From NCBI RefSeq assembly GCF_003050925.1, contig NZ_QAOV01000008.1, forward strand, positions 248,001-312,000: a stretch of 64,000 bases of DNA. Reading direction: 5' to 3'. Both the position numbers and the translations under genes were made by a program. Source of the stretch: Pseudomonas sp. GV085 (lineage in GTDB: Bacteria; Pseudomonadota; Gammaproteobacteria; Pseudomonadales; Pseudomonadaceae). Positions 16,950 to 25,228 of the stretch are shown in pieces. Numbering within the stretch: position 1 is the stretch's first letter; the number at the start of each line of letters is the position of its first letter. The notes beneath the pieces were generated by a model. That model was not told where the DNA came from. It ran no database searches and saw nothing but the letters and a program-made list of their open reading frames with translations.

Positions 16950-17459
16950 TCAATTCATCTTGCTGTGATCGTGCGTCATCGAGCTGTGATCCATGGTGCC
17001 AATCGCCTTGGCAACGGCTTCAACCTGAATCGACTCTTTCTCGCCCTTGGCGTCTTCGACGGTCAGGGTCAGCGGCACCTTGTCGCCTTCCTTGATCTGG
17101 CCCGTCAGGTTCATGAGCATGATGTGGTAGCCGTGGGGATCGAAGCTCACCGCTTTACCGGCGGGCAGTGCGACGGCGCCCACCTGCTGCATTTTCATCA
17201 CGTCGTCTTTCATGCTCATTTCATGGATCTGCACCAGCCCGGCAACCGGCGTTTGCACGCTCAGCAGTTTGCTGTCGCTGCTCGCGGTGACGGTCATGAA
17301 GGCACCGCTCGACGGCTGACCGGCTACGGTGGCGCGGACCCAGGCGTCTTCGACCTCGGTTTGTGCCGACGCCTGAAAGGCCAGGCCAACCAGGGACAAA
17401 CCCAGCGCCAGTTGCCTGCAGCGTTGTGCAAAACGGTTTTTAGCCTGCGGGGCATTCAT
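16950..17459 (-). CDS. Copper chaperone PCu(A)C
   Basis: This 169-residue periplasmic copper carrier donates Cu(I) to cytochrome oxidase. A signal peptide (about 1-32, ending FQASA) precedes the PCu(A)C domain with the metal motif H-x-M ... M ... H-x-M seen in IHEMSMKDDVMKMQQV and GYHIMLMNL. A His/Met-rich tail (TMDHSSMTHDHSKMN) may bind further copper. It ends the operon behind the SCO1 homologue, only 1 bp away, matching their joint role in CuA assembly. Confidence 0.9.
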   Translation of the reverse strand: MNAPQAKNRFAQRCRQLALGLSLVGLAFQASAQTEVEDAWVRATVAGQPSSGAFMTVTASSDSKLLSVQTPVAGLVQIHEMSMKDDVMKMQQVGAVALPAGKAVSFDPHGYHIMLMNLTGQIKEGDKVPLTLTVEDAKGEKESIQVEAVAKAIGTMDHSSMTHDHSKMN

Positions 17460-17460
17460 T

Positions 17461-18066
17461 TCAGCAAACCTCCATCACGGTGAGCAGGTCTTCTGCGCAC
17501 TCTTGGGCCGTCAGGGACGTGGACAGTCCCAGGCGCAGAGTGCCCCGGGAGTCGAAGACATAGCTGGTCGCGGTATGGGAGAGGGTATAGGTATCGCCGC
17601 TCGGGACCTTTTCAAAGAACACGCCGAATTCCTTGGCGGTGGCGGCGGTTTGTTCCAGGGTGCCGTACAGCGCCTCGAAACTCGGGTCGAAGGCTTTTAC
17701 GTATTTATCGATCATCTCTGGCGTGTCGCGCTCAGGGTCCAGGGTGATGAAGACCACCTGCAGCCTGTCGCCATCGCGACCCATCAGTTTTTTGGCCTGT
17801 GCCGCGCGGGCCAGCGTGGTCGGGCATACGGCCGGGCATTGAGTGAAACCGAAGAACACCATCGGCATCAGGCCGCGATAGCTGCCCAGCATCCGGGTTT
17901 CGCCCTGAGCGTTCTTGAGCTTGAAGTTGCGCCCCATGATCTTGTCGCTGAGGTCTTTGCCGTACTTGAACGACAGCTTGCTGCTGTCGTCGCAACCGGC
18001 GAGCAGGCCCAGGCTCAACAGGCCCATGCCTTGCAGGACCGTTCGGCGGGTATACACAGTACTCAT
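17461..18066 (-). CDS. SCO1/SenC copper-delivery lipoprotein
   Basis: This 201-residue thioredoxin-fold protein has a lipobox (LGLLAGC), the copper-binding C-P-A-V-C motif in GFTQCPAVCPTTLARA, and the distal histidine in YTLSHTATSYVFD. SCO1 works with PCu(A)C to metallate the CuA centre of cytochrome oxidase. The start at 18066 gives a normal signal; the frame back to 18234 lacks any SCO resemblance. The PCu(A)C gene follows immediately. Confidence 0.9.
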   Translation of the reverse strand: MSTVYTRRTVLQGMGLLSLGLLAGCDDSSKLSFKYGKDLSDKIMGRNFKLKNAQGETRMLGSYRGLMPMVFFGFTQCPAVCPTTLARAAQAKKLMGRDGDRLQVVFITLDPERDTPEMIDKYVKAFDPSFEALYGTLEQTAATAKEFGVFFEKVPSGDTYTLSHTATSYVFDSRGTLRLGLSTSLTAQECAEDLLTVMEVC

Positions 18067-18253
18067 GAAAAAAAGCATCCTGTTGAACAGGCTGAAATGA
18101 CAGCGTGATGACTGTACAGACGAAAAAATCGTGGGGATGTTAACAAACTGTGCCGGTGCCGGAGGGGTGGATACGACCATTGGACCGACGCAGGGGCGTG
18201 ACATAGTGTCGCGCCGGAGCGCAATGCTGTTCACTTAAGCGAATGTAGTCCTC

Positions 18254-18353
18254 TGTAGGAGCGAGCTTGCTCGCGATGGACTCAAGAGCGCCGCGTTTAG
18301 CCAGTAAATACGCTTTATCGTTAACGACCATCGCGAGCAAGCTCGCTCCTACA
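18254..18353. repeat. REPIN with conserved flank
   Basis: REP arms TGTAGGAGCGAGCTTGCTCGCGATGG and inverse enclose a spacer. The left flank (AATGCTGTTCACTTAAGCGAATGTAGTCCTC) recurs next to the REPIN at 42372 in inverse orientation and, diverged, near 51360. Confidence 0.85.
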
Positions 18354-18359
18354 GGGGGG

Positions 18360-19244
18360 TTAACGACGCAGCTGCGCGCAATGATCCTCTTCCGGTTGCG
18401 CGGCGGTGTACCACACAAAATCTGCACTCTCGGCAGTCACGGTCTTGCCCGCTTCGGCCAGGATCAGCACCGCATTCCCTTCACTGGCACCCAGGTCCTT
18501 CAGGTGCAGCGGCACCCCCAGATCCTTGCGTACGTGGAAGGCTCCGGCCAGCAGCAGCGCAGGTAGAGGCGCTGCCATCAGGCGCTCTGCCATGTGCCGG
18601 TCACGCTGTTGCTGCACGGCGAGCATCGCCGGCATCTGTGCTTCGGGCAGCAGGCCGCAATGGGATTCGCGGATGTCTTCGAGCAAGGTCGCCTGCACCT
18701 GTTGGGTGGTGGAGGCTGCCCCCGTGAGTACCGGGCGCTGTTTGTAGATCTGTATGATCTGCGCGCGGTCCAGATTCGCCGCCAACAGTGGATACGGTTG
18801 TCGCAGCGCGTAGGTGACCAGTGCGCCATAGACGCTCCAGTCCCAATTGGCCTGCCAGGCCAGCGCCGTGAACGCATCGGCCGGTGGCTGGCCGGCTCGG
18901 GTCGCGGCTTGCGCGGCATCGACCCTGGCCTGTTGATCGGGATTGAGCATCTCCATCAACAGGCTGCCCTGGGTCCGTTGTGCCGCCAGTTCGCGCAGCA
19001 GCCACAATTGCAGGGCGTGGTGATCCGGGTTGTCGTGCTGCTCTCCGACCAGAACCCGCGGCGTAACGGCGAGGCGTTCGACCAGTTCTTGCGGCGTCAG
19101 CGTGCGGCCCGTGGCGAGTTCACGGATGACCCCAAGGTCAGTGTGATCACGCCCTTGCGGGGCGATCGGCGCCGGCAGTGGTGTGAGTTGATGGGTTTGG
19201 CAGGCAGCCAACAGGCTGAATGCACAGAGCAAAAGAAAGCGCAT
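18360..19244 (-). CDS. ChaN-family iron/heme-regulated lipoprotein
   Basis: This 294-residue lipoprotein (signal ending LLAAC) belongs to the ChaN/Tiki heme-binding superfamily: VLVGEQHDNPDHHALQLWLL (the G-E-x-H motif), LMEMLNPDQQ, ALAWQANWDWSVYGALVTY, then a C-terminal LLLAGAFHVRKDLGVPLHL. Members bind heme at the outer membrane. Its place after hmuV and hmuU matches the last gene (phuW-like) of Pseudomonas heme-uptake operons. Confidence 0.85.
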   Translation of the reverse strand: MRFLLLCAFSLLAACQTHQLTPLPAPIAPQGRDHTDLGVIRELATGRTLTPQELVERLAVTPRVLVGEQHDNPDHHALQLWLLRELAAQRTQGSLLMEMLNPDQQARVDAAQAATRAGQPPADAFTALAWQANWDWSVYGALVTYALRQPYPLLAANLDRAQIIQIYKQRPVLTGAASTTQQVQATLLEDIRESHCGLLPEAQMPAMLAVQQQRDRHMAERLMAAPLPALLLAGAFHVRKDLGVPLHLKDLGASEGNAVLILAEAGKTVTAESADFVWYTAAQPEEDHCAQLRR

Positions 19245-19296
19245 CGGTTTTCCTTATCGGACAGGTGCCCCCTCGATGACAGAGGAGGGGGCGGTA

Positions 19297-20064
19297 TCAG
19301 CGCGCGATGATCAGCGGGTGGCCGCGTTCCGGGTGTTGGTGAATCAGCACCTCCAACCCATAGACTGCCGCCAGCGCTTCGACGGTCAACACCTCTGCCG
19401 GTGGACCATAGGCGTGGGGCAGGCCCTGTTGCAACAACAGCAGTTGATCGCAGTAACGTGCAGCCAGGTTGAGATCGTGCAGGATCACCAGCACGGCGGC
19501 CCCGCGCTCGGCGAAGTCACGCACGGCTTGCAAAATGGTGTGCTGGTGCAGCGGATCGAGCATCGACGTCGGTTCATCGAGCAGCAGGATTTGCCCTGCC
19601 GCACCCGGCCACAGTTGAGCGAGCACCCGCGCCAGATGCACGCGCTGGCGTTCGCCGCCGGACAGGGCCAGATAGCTGCGTCCGGCAAGATGCAGCGCAT
19701 CGGCCGCTTTAAGCGCTTCGGCGACGATTTCGGCATCGCGCACGCGGCCGCTGGCGTGAGGCAAGCGACCCATGCCGACGACTTGATTGACCGAGAAGGC
19801 AAAGTTCAGGCTCGAACTCTGCGGCAGCACGGCCAGGCGTCTGGCCCGTTCCTGACCCGGCCAGTCGGCGAGTGGACGCTCATCGAGGCTGACCGTGCCT
19901 TCGCTGGTCGCCAGTTCGCCGCATAAAGCGGCGAGCAGGGTGCTTTTGCCGGCGCCGTTCGGCCCCAGCACACCCAGCACTTCACCGGGGCGCAACTCGA
20001 TATCGATGTTCGCCAGTACTGTGCGGTTGCCACGACGTACCAGCAAGTTGTTTGCCCGCAGCAT
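19297..20064 (-). CDS. hmuV: Heme ABC transporter ATP-binding protein
   Basis: This 255-residue ABC ATPase has Walker A (GPNGAGKST), Q-loop (VLPQSSS), signature LSGGERQRVHLARVL, Walker B (ILLLDEPTSMLD) and switch histidine (VILHDLNLAA). It is of the FepC/HmuV subclass. The start at 20064 overlaps the stop of hmuU by one base; the long frame back to 20334 is antisense-like and not real. It should power heme import through HmuU, but the partner periplasmic protein is broken here. Confidence 0.9.
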   Translation of the reverse strand: MLRANNLLVRRGNRTVLANIDIELRPGEVLGVLGPNGAGKSTLLAALCGELATSEGTVSLDERPLADWPGQERARRLAVLPQSSSLNFAFSVNQVVGMGRLPHASGRVRDAEIVAEALKAADALHLAGRSYLALSGGERQRVHLARVLAQLWPGAAGQILLLDEPTSMLDPLHQHTILQAVRDFAERGAAVLVILHDLNLAARYCDQLLLLQQGLPHAYGPPAEVLTVEALAAVYGLEVLIHQHPERGHPLIIAR

Positions 20065-21101
20065 CAGGAACGCCCTCGTACCAGCAGATAAAGAAAGAAC
20101 GGAGCGCCGATCAGTGCCGTCACGATGCCGATGGGTAATTCCGCCGGCGCCAACAACAGGCGTGCGGCCAGGTCGGCCAGCAACAGCAGGCTGGCGCCGG
20201 CCAGCAACGACGCGGGCAGTAACACCCGGTGATCCGGGCCGACCAGCAGACGCATCAGATGCGGTACCACCAGGCCGATAAAACCGATCAGGCCCGCCGC
20301 CGCGACGGCCGCGCCGACGCCGAGCGCCGTGCACAACACCAACTCAAGCTTGATCCGCTCGATGTCGAAGCCCAGGTGACGGGCCTCCGACTCACCCAGC
20401 AACATGGCATTGAGTGCTGCCGCGCGACGGGGCAACCACAACGCCACGCCCACGGTGACGATCAGCAACGGCCACAGGCGCGGGTAATTGGCACCGTTGA
20501 GGCTGCCCAGGTTCCAGAACGTCAGGGTACGCAAGGTCGCGTCATCGGCCAGGTAGGTGAACAGACCAACCCCGGCACCAGCCATGGCCGTCATCGCCAC
20601 ACCCGCCAAGAGCATGGTGGCAACGTCGGTTTGCCCGTTGCGGCGACCAAAGCGATACACCACCGCCGTGACGATCAAGCCACCGGCGAAGGCGCTGACC
20701 GACAGCAGGTAGGGTTCGATCGCCGGCGGCAAGCCACCGAGCAGGCTGCCGCCGACGATGGCAAGGGCGGCACCGAGTGCCGCGCCACCGGAAACACCGA
20801 CCAGACCCGGGTCCGCCAAGGGGTTGCGGAACAACCCCTGCATCGCCACGCCGGACAACGCCAGTACCGAACCCACGGCGATGCCGAGCAAACTGCGCGG
20901 CAGACGAATCTGACCGAGGATCAACTCCGCCTGCTGCGTGTCGCCACCGTCAAGTGGCAACCCCAGCAGGCGCATCCCGGCCAGCAAGGTATCACCCAGC
21001 GGCAGGCTGACCGGTCCGAGAGCCAGGGACAGCCAGAACACCAGCACCAGCAACAGCAGCAAAAAGATCAACGTCGGACGCGGACGAAAAATGGCCGTCA
21101 T
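20064..21101 (-). CDS. hmuU: Heme ABC transporter permease
   Basis: This 345-residue FecCD-family permease has about 10 helices. Landmarks are LGQIRLPRSLLGIAVGSVLALSGVAMQGLFRNPLADPGLVGVSGGAALGA (the family R-L-P-R and G-x-x-x-Q-x-x-x-x-N-P-L-A-x-P motifs, shown as the diagnostic stretch) and GFIGLVVPHLMR. The ATG at 21101 overlaps the stop of a 27-codon remnant of hmuT, so translation may depend on that remnant frame. No intact periplasmic heme-binding protein is present upstream. Confidence 0.9.
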   Translation of the reverse strand: MTAIFRPRPTLIFLLLLLVLVFWLSLALGPVSLPLGDTLLAGMRLLGLPLDGGDTQQAELILGQIRLPRSLLGIAVGSVLALSGVAMQGLFRNPLADPGLVGVSGGAALGAALAIVGGSLLGGLPPAIEPYLLSVSAFAGGLIVTAVVYRFGRRNGQTDVATMLLAGVAMTAMAGAGVGLFTYLADDATLRTLTFWNLGSLNGANYPRLWPLLIVTVGVALWLPRRAAALNAMLLGESEARHLGFDIERIKLELVLCTALGVGAAVAAAGLIGFIGLVVPHLMRLLVGPDHRVLLPASLLAGASLLLLADLAARLLLAPAELPIGIVTALIGAPFFLYLLVRGRS

Positions 21102-21178
21102 GGGTTGATCCCGGCGGTCTGCGCTTTGGCGTTCGGGTAGAACGCCGTGGCACAGGCCGGCAGTGTCTTGATACGCAT
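21098..21178 (-). pseudogene. hmuT C-terminal remnant
   Basis: The minus-strand frame from ATG 21178 reads MRIKTLPACATAFYPNAK, then AQTAGINP and a TGA that overlaps the hmuU ATG. Heme-binding periplasmic proteins of this operon type end in a similar LP-x-x-x-x-AFYP stretch just before hmuU. Only about 26 codons remain of a gene normally near 290 codons. It still couples to hmuU translationally, which may explain its survival. The assignment rests on position and short resemblance. Confidence 0.6.
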
Positions 21179-21183
21179 CGGGA

Positions 21184-21369
21184 CTATTCCTTAGCCGACC
21201 CGAGGGGGTGGCGATCATCGAAATCTTCGTAGCGGATGATGATGCCATCGACGCCCGGCTTACGCACACGCCACGGTTCGGTCACGCCAGTGGTTTTCAG
21301 ATGCAGGTTGAACATTGGGGCGAGCACGTTGAACCAGGTGTCCATCCAGCGCAGGCTGTGCAGCGTCAT
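21184..21369 (-). pseudogene. hmuS internal remnant
   Basis: The 61-codon minus-strand frame has WFNVLAPMFNLHL followed by WRVRKPGVDGII and YEDFDD. W-F/Y-N-V-L-D-P-x-F-N-L-H-L and R-K-P-x-x-D-G are diagnostic stretches of HmuS/PhuS cytoplasmic heme-trafficking proteins. Full HmuS is about 350 residues, so both ends are missing. The fragment is fused by deletion to the hmuT remnant a few bases on. It starts about 100 bp upstream of the divergent metE. Confidence 0.65.
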
Positions 21370-21471
21370 TGATCATGAGAATAACTTGTGATCATCACGA
21401 TTAAAATGAGTTTGTCTCACTCGCTGGCACTGTCGACAATGGCCCCATTGAACGCATTGGAGTTATTTGAC

Positions 21472-23757
21472 ATGGCTGTGGCCCATTCCCTTGGATTTCC
21501 GCGCATTGGTCGCGACCGCGAACTGAAAAAGGCTCAAGAGTCCTTCTGGACGGGCGAACTCGACGAAGCCGGCCTGCGCACCGTGGGCCGCGACCTGCGC
21601 AAGACTCACTGGGACTTGCAGAAAAAGGCCGGCATCGAGCTGCTGCCGGTCGGTGACTTCGCCTGGTACGACCAGGTCCTGACTCACTCGCTGATGTTCG
21701 GTGTGATCCCGGAGCGTTTCCGCCCGCACGATGGCAAGGCCAGCCTGCAAACCTTGTTCGGCATGGCGCGCGGTGTGAGCGACAGCTGCTGCGGCGCGCA
21801 CGCCCAGGAAATGACCAAGTGGTTCGACACCAACTATCACTACCTCGTCCCTGAATTCAGCGCCGATCAGCAATTCCAACTTGGTTGGGATCAGCTGTTC
21901 GAGGAAGTCGAAGAAGCCCGCGCACTGGGGCACAACGTCAAGCCGGTGATCATCGGCCCGCTGACTTATCTGTGGCTGGGCAAGGCCAAGGGCGCCGAGT
22001 TCGACAAGCTCGAACTGCTCGATCGCCTGCTGCCACTGTACGGTCAAATCTTCCAGCGCCTGGCGGCACAAGGCGTTGAATGGGTACAAATCGACGAGCC
22101 GATCCTGGTCCTCGATTTGCCGCAGGACTGGAAAAACGCCTTTGAGCGCGCCTACAACCTGATTCAGCGCGACCCGCTGAAGAAGCTGGTCGCCACGTAC
22201 TTCGGTGGTCTGGAAGAGAACCTGGGCCTGGCCGCCAACCTGCCGGTGGACGGTCTGCACATCGATCTGGTGCGCGCACCTGAGCAGTTCCCGACCATCC
22301 TCGACCGCCTGCCGGCTTACAAAGTGCTGTCGCTGGGCGTGGTCAACGGCCGCAACGTCTGGCGCTGCGACCTGGAAAACGCCCTGGCCACGTTGCAGTA
22401 TGCTCACGAGCGTCTGGGTGATCGCCTGTGGGTCGCGCCATCCTGCTCGCTGCTGCACAGCCCGGTTGATCTGGGGCGTGAGGACAAGCTCGATGCCGAA
22501 CTGAAAAGCTGGCTGGCGTTTGCCGTGCAGAAGTGTGAAGAAGTCGCGGTGCTGGCTCAGGCGGTGAATGAGCCGGAAGCGCCGAAGGTGCTTGAAGCGC
22601 TGACTCAAAGCCGCGCCGTCCAGGCCAGCCGTGCTGCGTCGCCACGCATTCACAAGCCAGCAGTGCAGGCGCGTGTTGCCGCCATCACCGCCAAGGACAG
22701 CCAGCGTCATTCGCAGTTTGCCCAGCGTATCGAGAAACAGCGCGCCGGCCTGAACCTGCCGTTGTTCCCGACCACCACCATCGGTTCGTTCCCGCAAACC
22801 GCGTCGATCCGCCTGGCTCGCCAGTCGTTCAAGCAAGGCAAGCTGACCGAAGCCGAATACACCGAAGCGATGCACAGCGAGATCCGTCACGCCGTGCAAG
22901 TGCAGGAACACCTGGGCCTGGACGTGCTGGTGCACGGTGAAGCCGAGCGTAACGACATGGTCGAGTACTTCGCCGAGCAACTCGACGGCTACGTGTTCAC
23001 CCGTTTCGGCTGGGTCCAGAGCTACGGTTCGCGCTGTGTGAAACCGGCGGTGATCTTCGGCGACCTGAGCCGTCCGAAAGCCATGACCGTGGAGTGGATC
23101 CGCTATGCCCAAGGCCTCACCGACAAAGTGATGAAGGGCATGCTGACCGGTCCCGTGACCATGCTGATGTGGTCGTTCCCGCGCGAAGACGTGAGCCGCG
23201 AAGTGCAGGCCCGCCAACTGGCCCTGGCGATTCGCGACGAAGTGGTGGACCTGGAAGCCGCCGGGATCAAGATCGTGCAGATCGACGAAGCCGCGTTCCG
23301 CGAAGGCTTGCCGTTGCGCCGGGCGCAGTGGCAGCACTACCTGGACTGGGCGACCGAAGTGTTCCGCCTGTGCGCCTGCGGCGTGCGTGACGAAACCCAG
23401 ATCCACACCCACATGTGCTACAGCGAGTTCAACGATGTGATCGAATCCATCGCCGCCATGGACGCCGACGTGATCACCATCGAAACCTCGCGCTCGGACA
23501 TGGAGCTGCTGGACGCGTTCGAAGCCTTTGCCTACCCGAACGAAATCGGCCCGGGCGTGTATGACATCCACTCGCCACGGGTGCCGGACTCCGCGGAAAT
23601 GGCCAACCTGCTGCGCAAGGCCGCCAAGCGCATTCCCGCCGACCGCCTGTGGGTCAACCCGGACTGCGGCCTGAAAACCCGCGGCTGGCCGGAAACCGAA
23701 GCGGCGCTGGTGCACATGGTCAATGCAGCGCGCCAGCTGCGTAAAGAATGGGCCTGA
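21472..23757 (+). CDS. metE: Cobalamin-independent methionine synthase
   Basis: This 761-residue zinc enzyme transfers methyl from 5-methyl-tetrahydropteroyl-glutamate to homocysteine, the last step of methionine synthesis. It has two related barrels: the N-terminal one starts AHSLGFPRIGRDRELKKA, and the catalytic one starts TTTIGSFPQT. Zinc ligands are visible in HTHMCYSEF (His and Cys) and NPDCGLKTR (Cys). The start was set at 21472 with GGAG upstream; the frame to 21388 is a leader. MetR usually activates metE and is often divergent, but here the divergent neighbour is the broken heme locus. Confidence 0.95.
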   Translation: MAVAHSLGFPRIGRDRELKKAQESFWTGELDEAGLRTVGRDLRKTHWDLQKKAGIELLPVGDFAWYDQVLTHSLMFGVIPERFRPHDGKASLQTLFGMARGVSDSCCGAHAQEMTKWFDTNYHYLVPEFSADQQFQLGWDQLFEEVEEARALGHNVKPVIIGPLTYLWLGKAKGAEFDKLELLDRLLPLYGQIFQRLAAQGVEWVQIDEPILVLDLPQDWKNAFERAYNLIQRDPLKKLVATYFGGLEENLGLAANLPVDGLHIDLVRAPEQFPTILDRLPAYKVLSLGVVNGRNVWRCDLENALATLQYAHERLGDRLWVAPSCSLLHSPVDLGREDKLDAELKSWLAFAVQKCEEVAVLAQAVNEPEAPKVLEALTQSRAVQASRAASPRIHKPAVQARVAAITAKDSQRHSQFAQRIEKQRAGLNLPLFPTTTIGSFPQTASIRLARQSFKQGKLTEAEYTEAMHSEIRHAVQVQEHLGLDVLVHGEAERNDMVEYFAEQLDGYVFTRFGWVQSYGSRCVKPAVIFGDLSRPKAMTVEWIRYAQGLTDKVMKGMLTGPVTMLMWSFPREDVSREVQARQLALAIRDEVVDLEAAGIKIVQIDEAAFREGLPLRRAQWQHYLDWATEVFRLCACGVRDETQIHTHMCYSEFNDVIESIAAMDADVITIETSRSDMELLDAFEAFAYPNEIGPGVYDIHSPRVPDSAEMANLLRKAAKRIPADRLWVNPDCGLKTRGWPETEAALVHMVNAARQLRKEWA

Positions 23758-23783
23758 CGCTGTATTGGGTGCACCACGGAACC

Positions 23784-24385
23784 TGTAGGAGCGAGCCTGC
23801 TCGCGAAGGCGGTGTGTCAGGCGACATCGATGTTGAATGTGCCGGCCTCTTCGCGAGCAGGCTCGCTCCCACAATGATTTGGGTAGTTCGCAGATTTTGC
23901 GTACAGCCACTGAACCTGTAGGAGCGAGCTTGCTCGCGAAGGCGGAGTGTCAGGCGACATTGATGTTGAATGTACCGGCCTCTTCGCGGGCAAACCCGCT
24001 CCCACAGTTGATTTGGGTGGTTCGCAGATGTTGTGTACAGCCACAGAACCTGTGGGAGCGAGCCTGCTCGCGAAGGCGGAGTGTCAGGCGACATCGATGT
24101 TGAATGTGCCGGCCTCTTCGCGGGCAAGCCCGCTCCTACAGTGATTTGGGTAGTTCGCAGATTTTGCGTACAGCCACTGAACCTGTGGAATACAGGACTC
24201 AATCCGTGGGCATGTGGCAGTAGACCGTCCAACATTTTGGGGGCAGTCCAGTTGATTTGGGTGGTTCGCAGATTTTGCGTACAGCCACAGAACCTGTAGG
24301 AGCGGGCTTGCCCGCGAAGTCGGAGTGTCAGGCGACATCGATGTTGAATGTGCCGGCCTCATCGCGAGCAGGCTCGCTCCTACAG
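23784..24385. repeat. Tandem REPIN array, about 134-bp period
   Basis: REPINs start at 23784, 23917, 24051 and 24295. Each is followed by the same spacer (GATTTGGGTAGTTCGCAGATT and TTGCGTACAGCCAC...AACC). A further unit starts at 24184 exactly on period, but after TGTGGA its REPIN is replaced by about 65 bp of unrelated sequence ending near 24250. The array fills the gap between metE and the methyltransferase gene. Confidence 0.9.
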
Positions 24386-24429
24386 GGTTGCATGGCAGTC
24401 AGCACCTGTATGCAGGCTTTGAAAGCCAA

Positions 24430-25101
24430 TCACCGCCGCGGCTCGGCCACCAACAGCAACGACTGCGGCACAGGGCTTTGCGGGTGCTGCGGCTCCTGCA
24501 AGCCGGCCAGCGTAAACCCGGCCATGTCCAGCGCATTGAGCCAACTGGACAGGGTTCGGAAATACCACGGCATGGGCTGCCACTGCCCCTTGAAGCCGGC
24601 GAAGGTCTCTTCCCGCCAGCCATCCTGATAGTCGCCTGCCGCAGCTGCCCATGGATGCAACGTCTGGATCACCAGCGCGCCACCCGGGGCGAGCAGGGCG
24701 TTCATGGCGGCGAGCAGGGGGATGATGTCCTGATGCAGCAAGGCGAAGTTGGCGCAGATCAGGTCGTAGTCGCGGCCGATGTCGATTTTCGCTTCGGCCA
24801 ACGCTTCATAGCTCGCCACATGCACCTTCGACGAACCCGCCGCTCGCGCCGCCTCCACCAGCGTCACGTCGCCATCCACACCCACCGCGTCAATGGCCCG
24901 TTCAGCCAACGCGCGCAACAACCAGCCTTCGCCGCAACCCAGGTCGAGCACACGCTGGGGCTGACGACCCAGCACCGCCAGCAGAATGGCCTGGTCGGTG
25001 ACCTTGAGGCGGCTTTCGATGGTGCCGCTGCGGATGATGTCGATCCAGGCCTGGGCGTTGTGGTGCCAACTGTCGAGGAGGGTGGATTCGGGGGCTGACA
25101 T
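24430..25101 (-). CDS. Class I SAM-dependent methyltransferase
   Basis: This 223-residue protein has SAM motif I (VLDLGCGEGWLLRAL), motif II acidic residue (VGVDGD), and post-motif strands (YDLICANFALLHQD, LLAPGGALVIQTLHPW). The C-terminus (GWREETFAGFKGQWQPMPWYFRTLSSW) probably shapes the substrate site. The substrate is unknown; the neighbours (metE array, MscS channel) give no clue beyond SAM-cycle proximity. Confidence 0.82.
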   Translation of the reverse strand: MSAPESTLLDSWHHNAQAWIDIIRSGTIESRLKVTDQAILLAVLGRQPQRVLDLGCGEGWLLRALAERAIDAVGVDGDVTLVEAARAAGSSKVHVASYEALAEAKIDIGRDYDLICANFALLHQDIIPLLAAMNALLAPGGALVIQTLHPWAAAAGDYQDGWREETFAGFKGQWQPMPWYFRTLSSWLNALDMAGFTLAGLQEPQHPQSPVPQSLLLVAEPRR

Positions 25102-25228
25102 GGTCGATGTCCGGCGTGATGGCTTGGATGAAAGGATAGGGCAACAGACGGTTAACGGTGGGGTGGAGCCGGTTTTTACCCGGCATCACCGACTGCGCGT
25201 GCCTCCTGCTGCCACATGTGGTTGAGCC

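Noticed and set aside
21370..21420. Fur box or MetR site between the hmu remnants and metE
   Set aside because: TGATCA motifs and a GAGAATAA stretch are present, but the match to Fur or MetR consensus is too weak by eye.
23784..24385. CRISPR-like repeat array
   Set aside because: Repeats are about 90-bp palindromic REPINs with nearly identical spacers; CRISPR spacers would differ and no cas genes are present.
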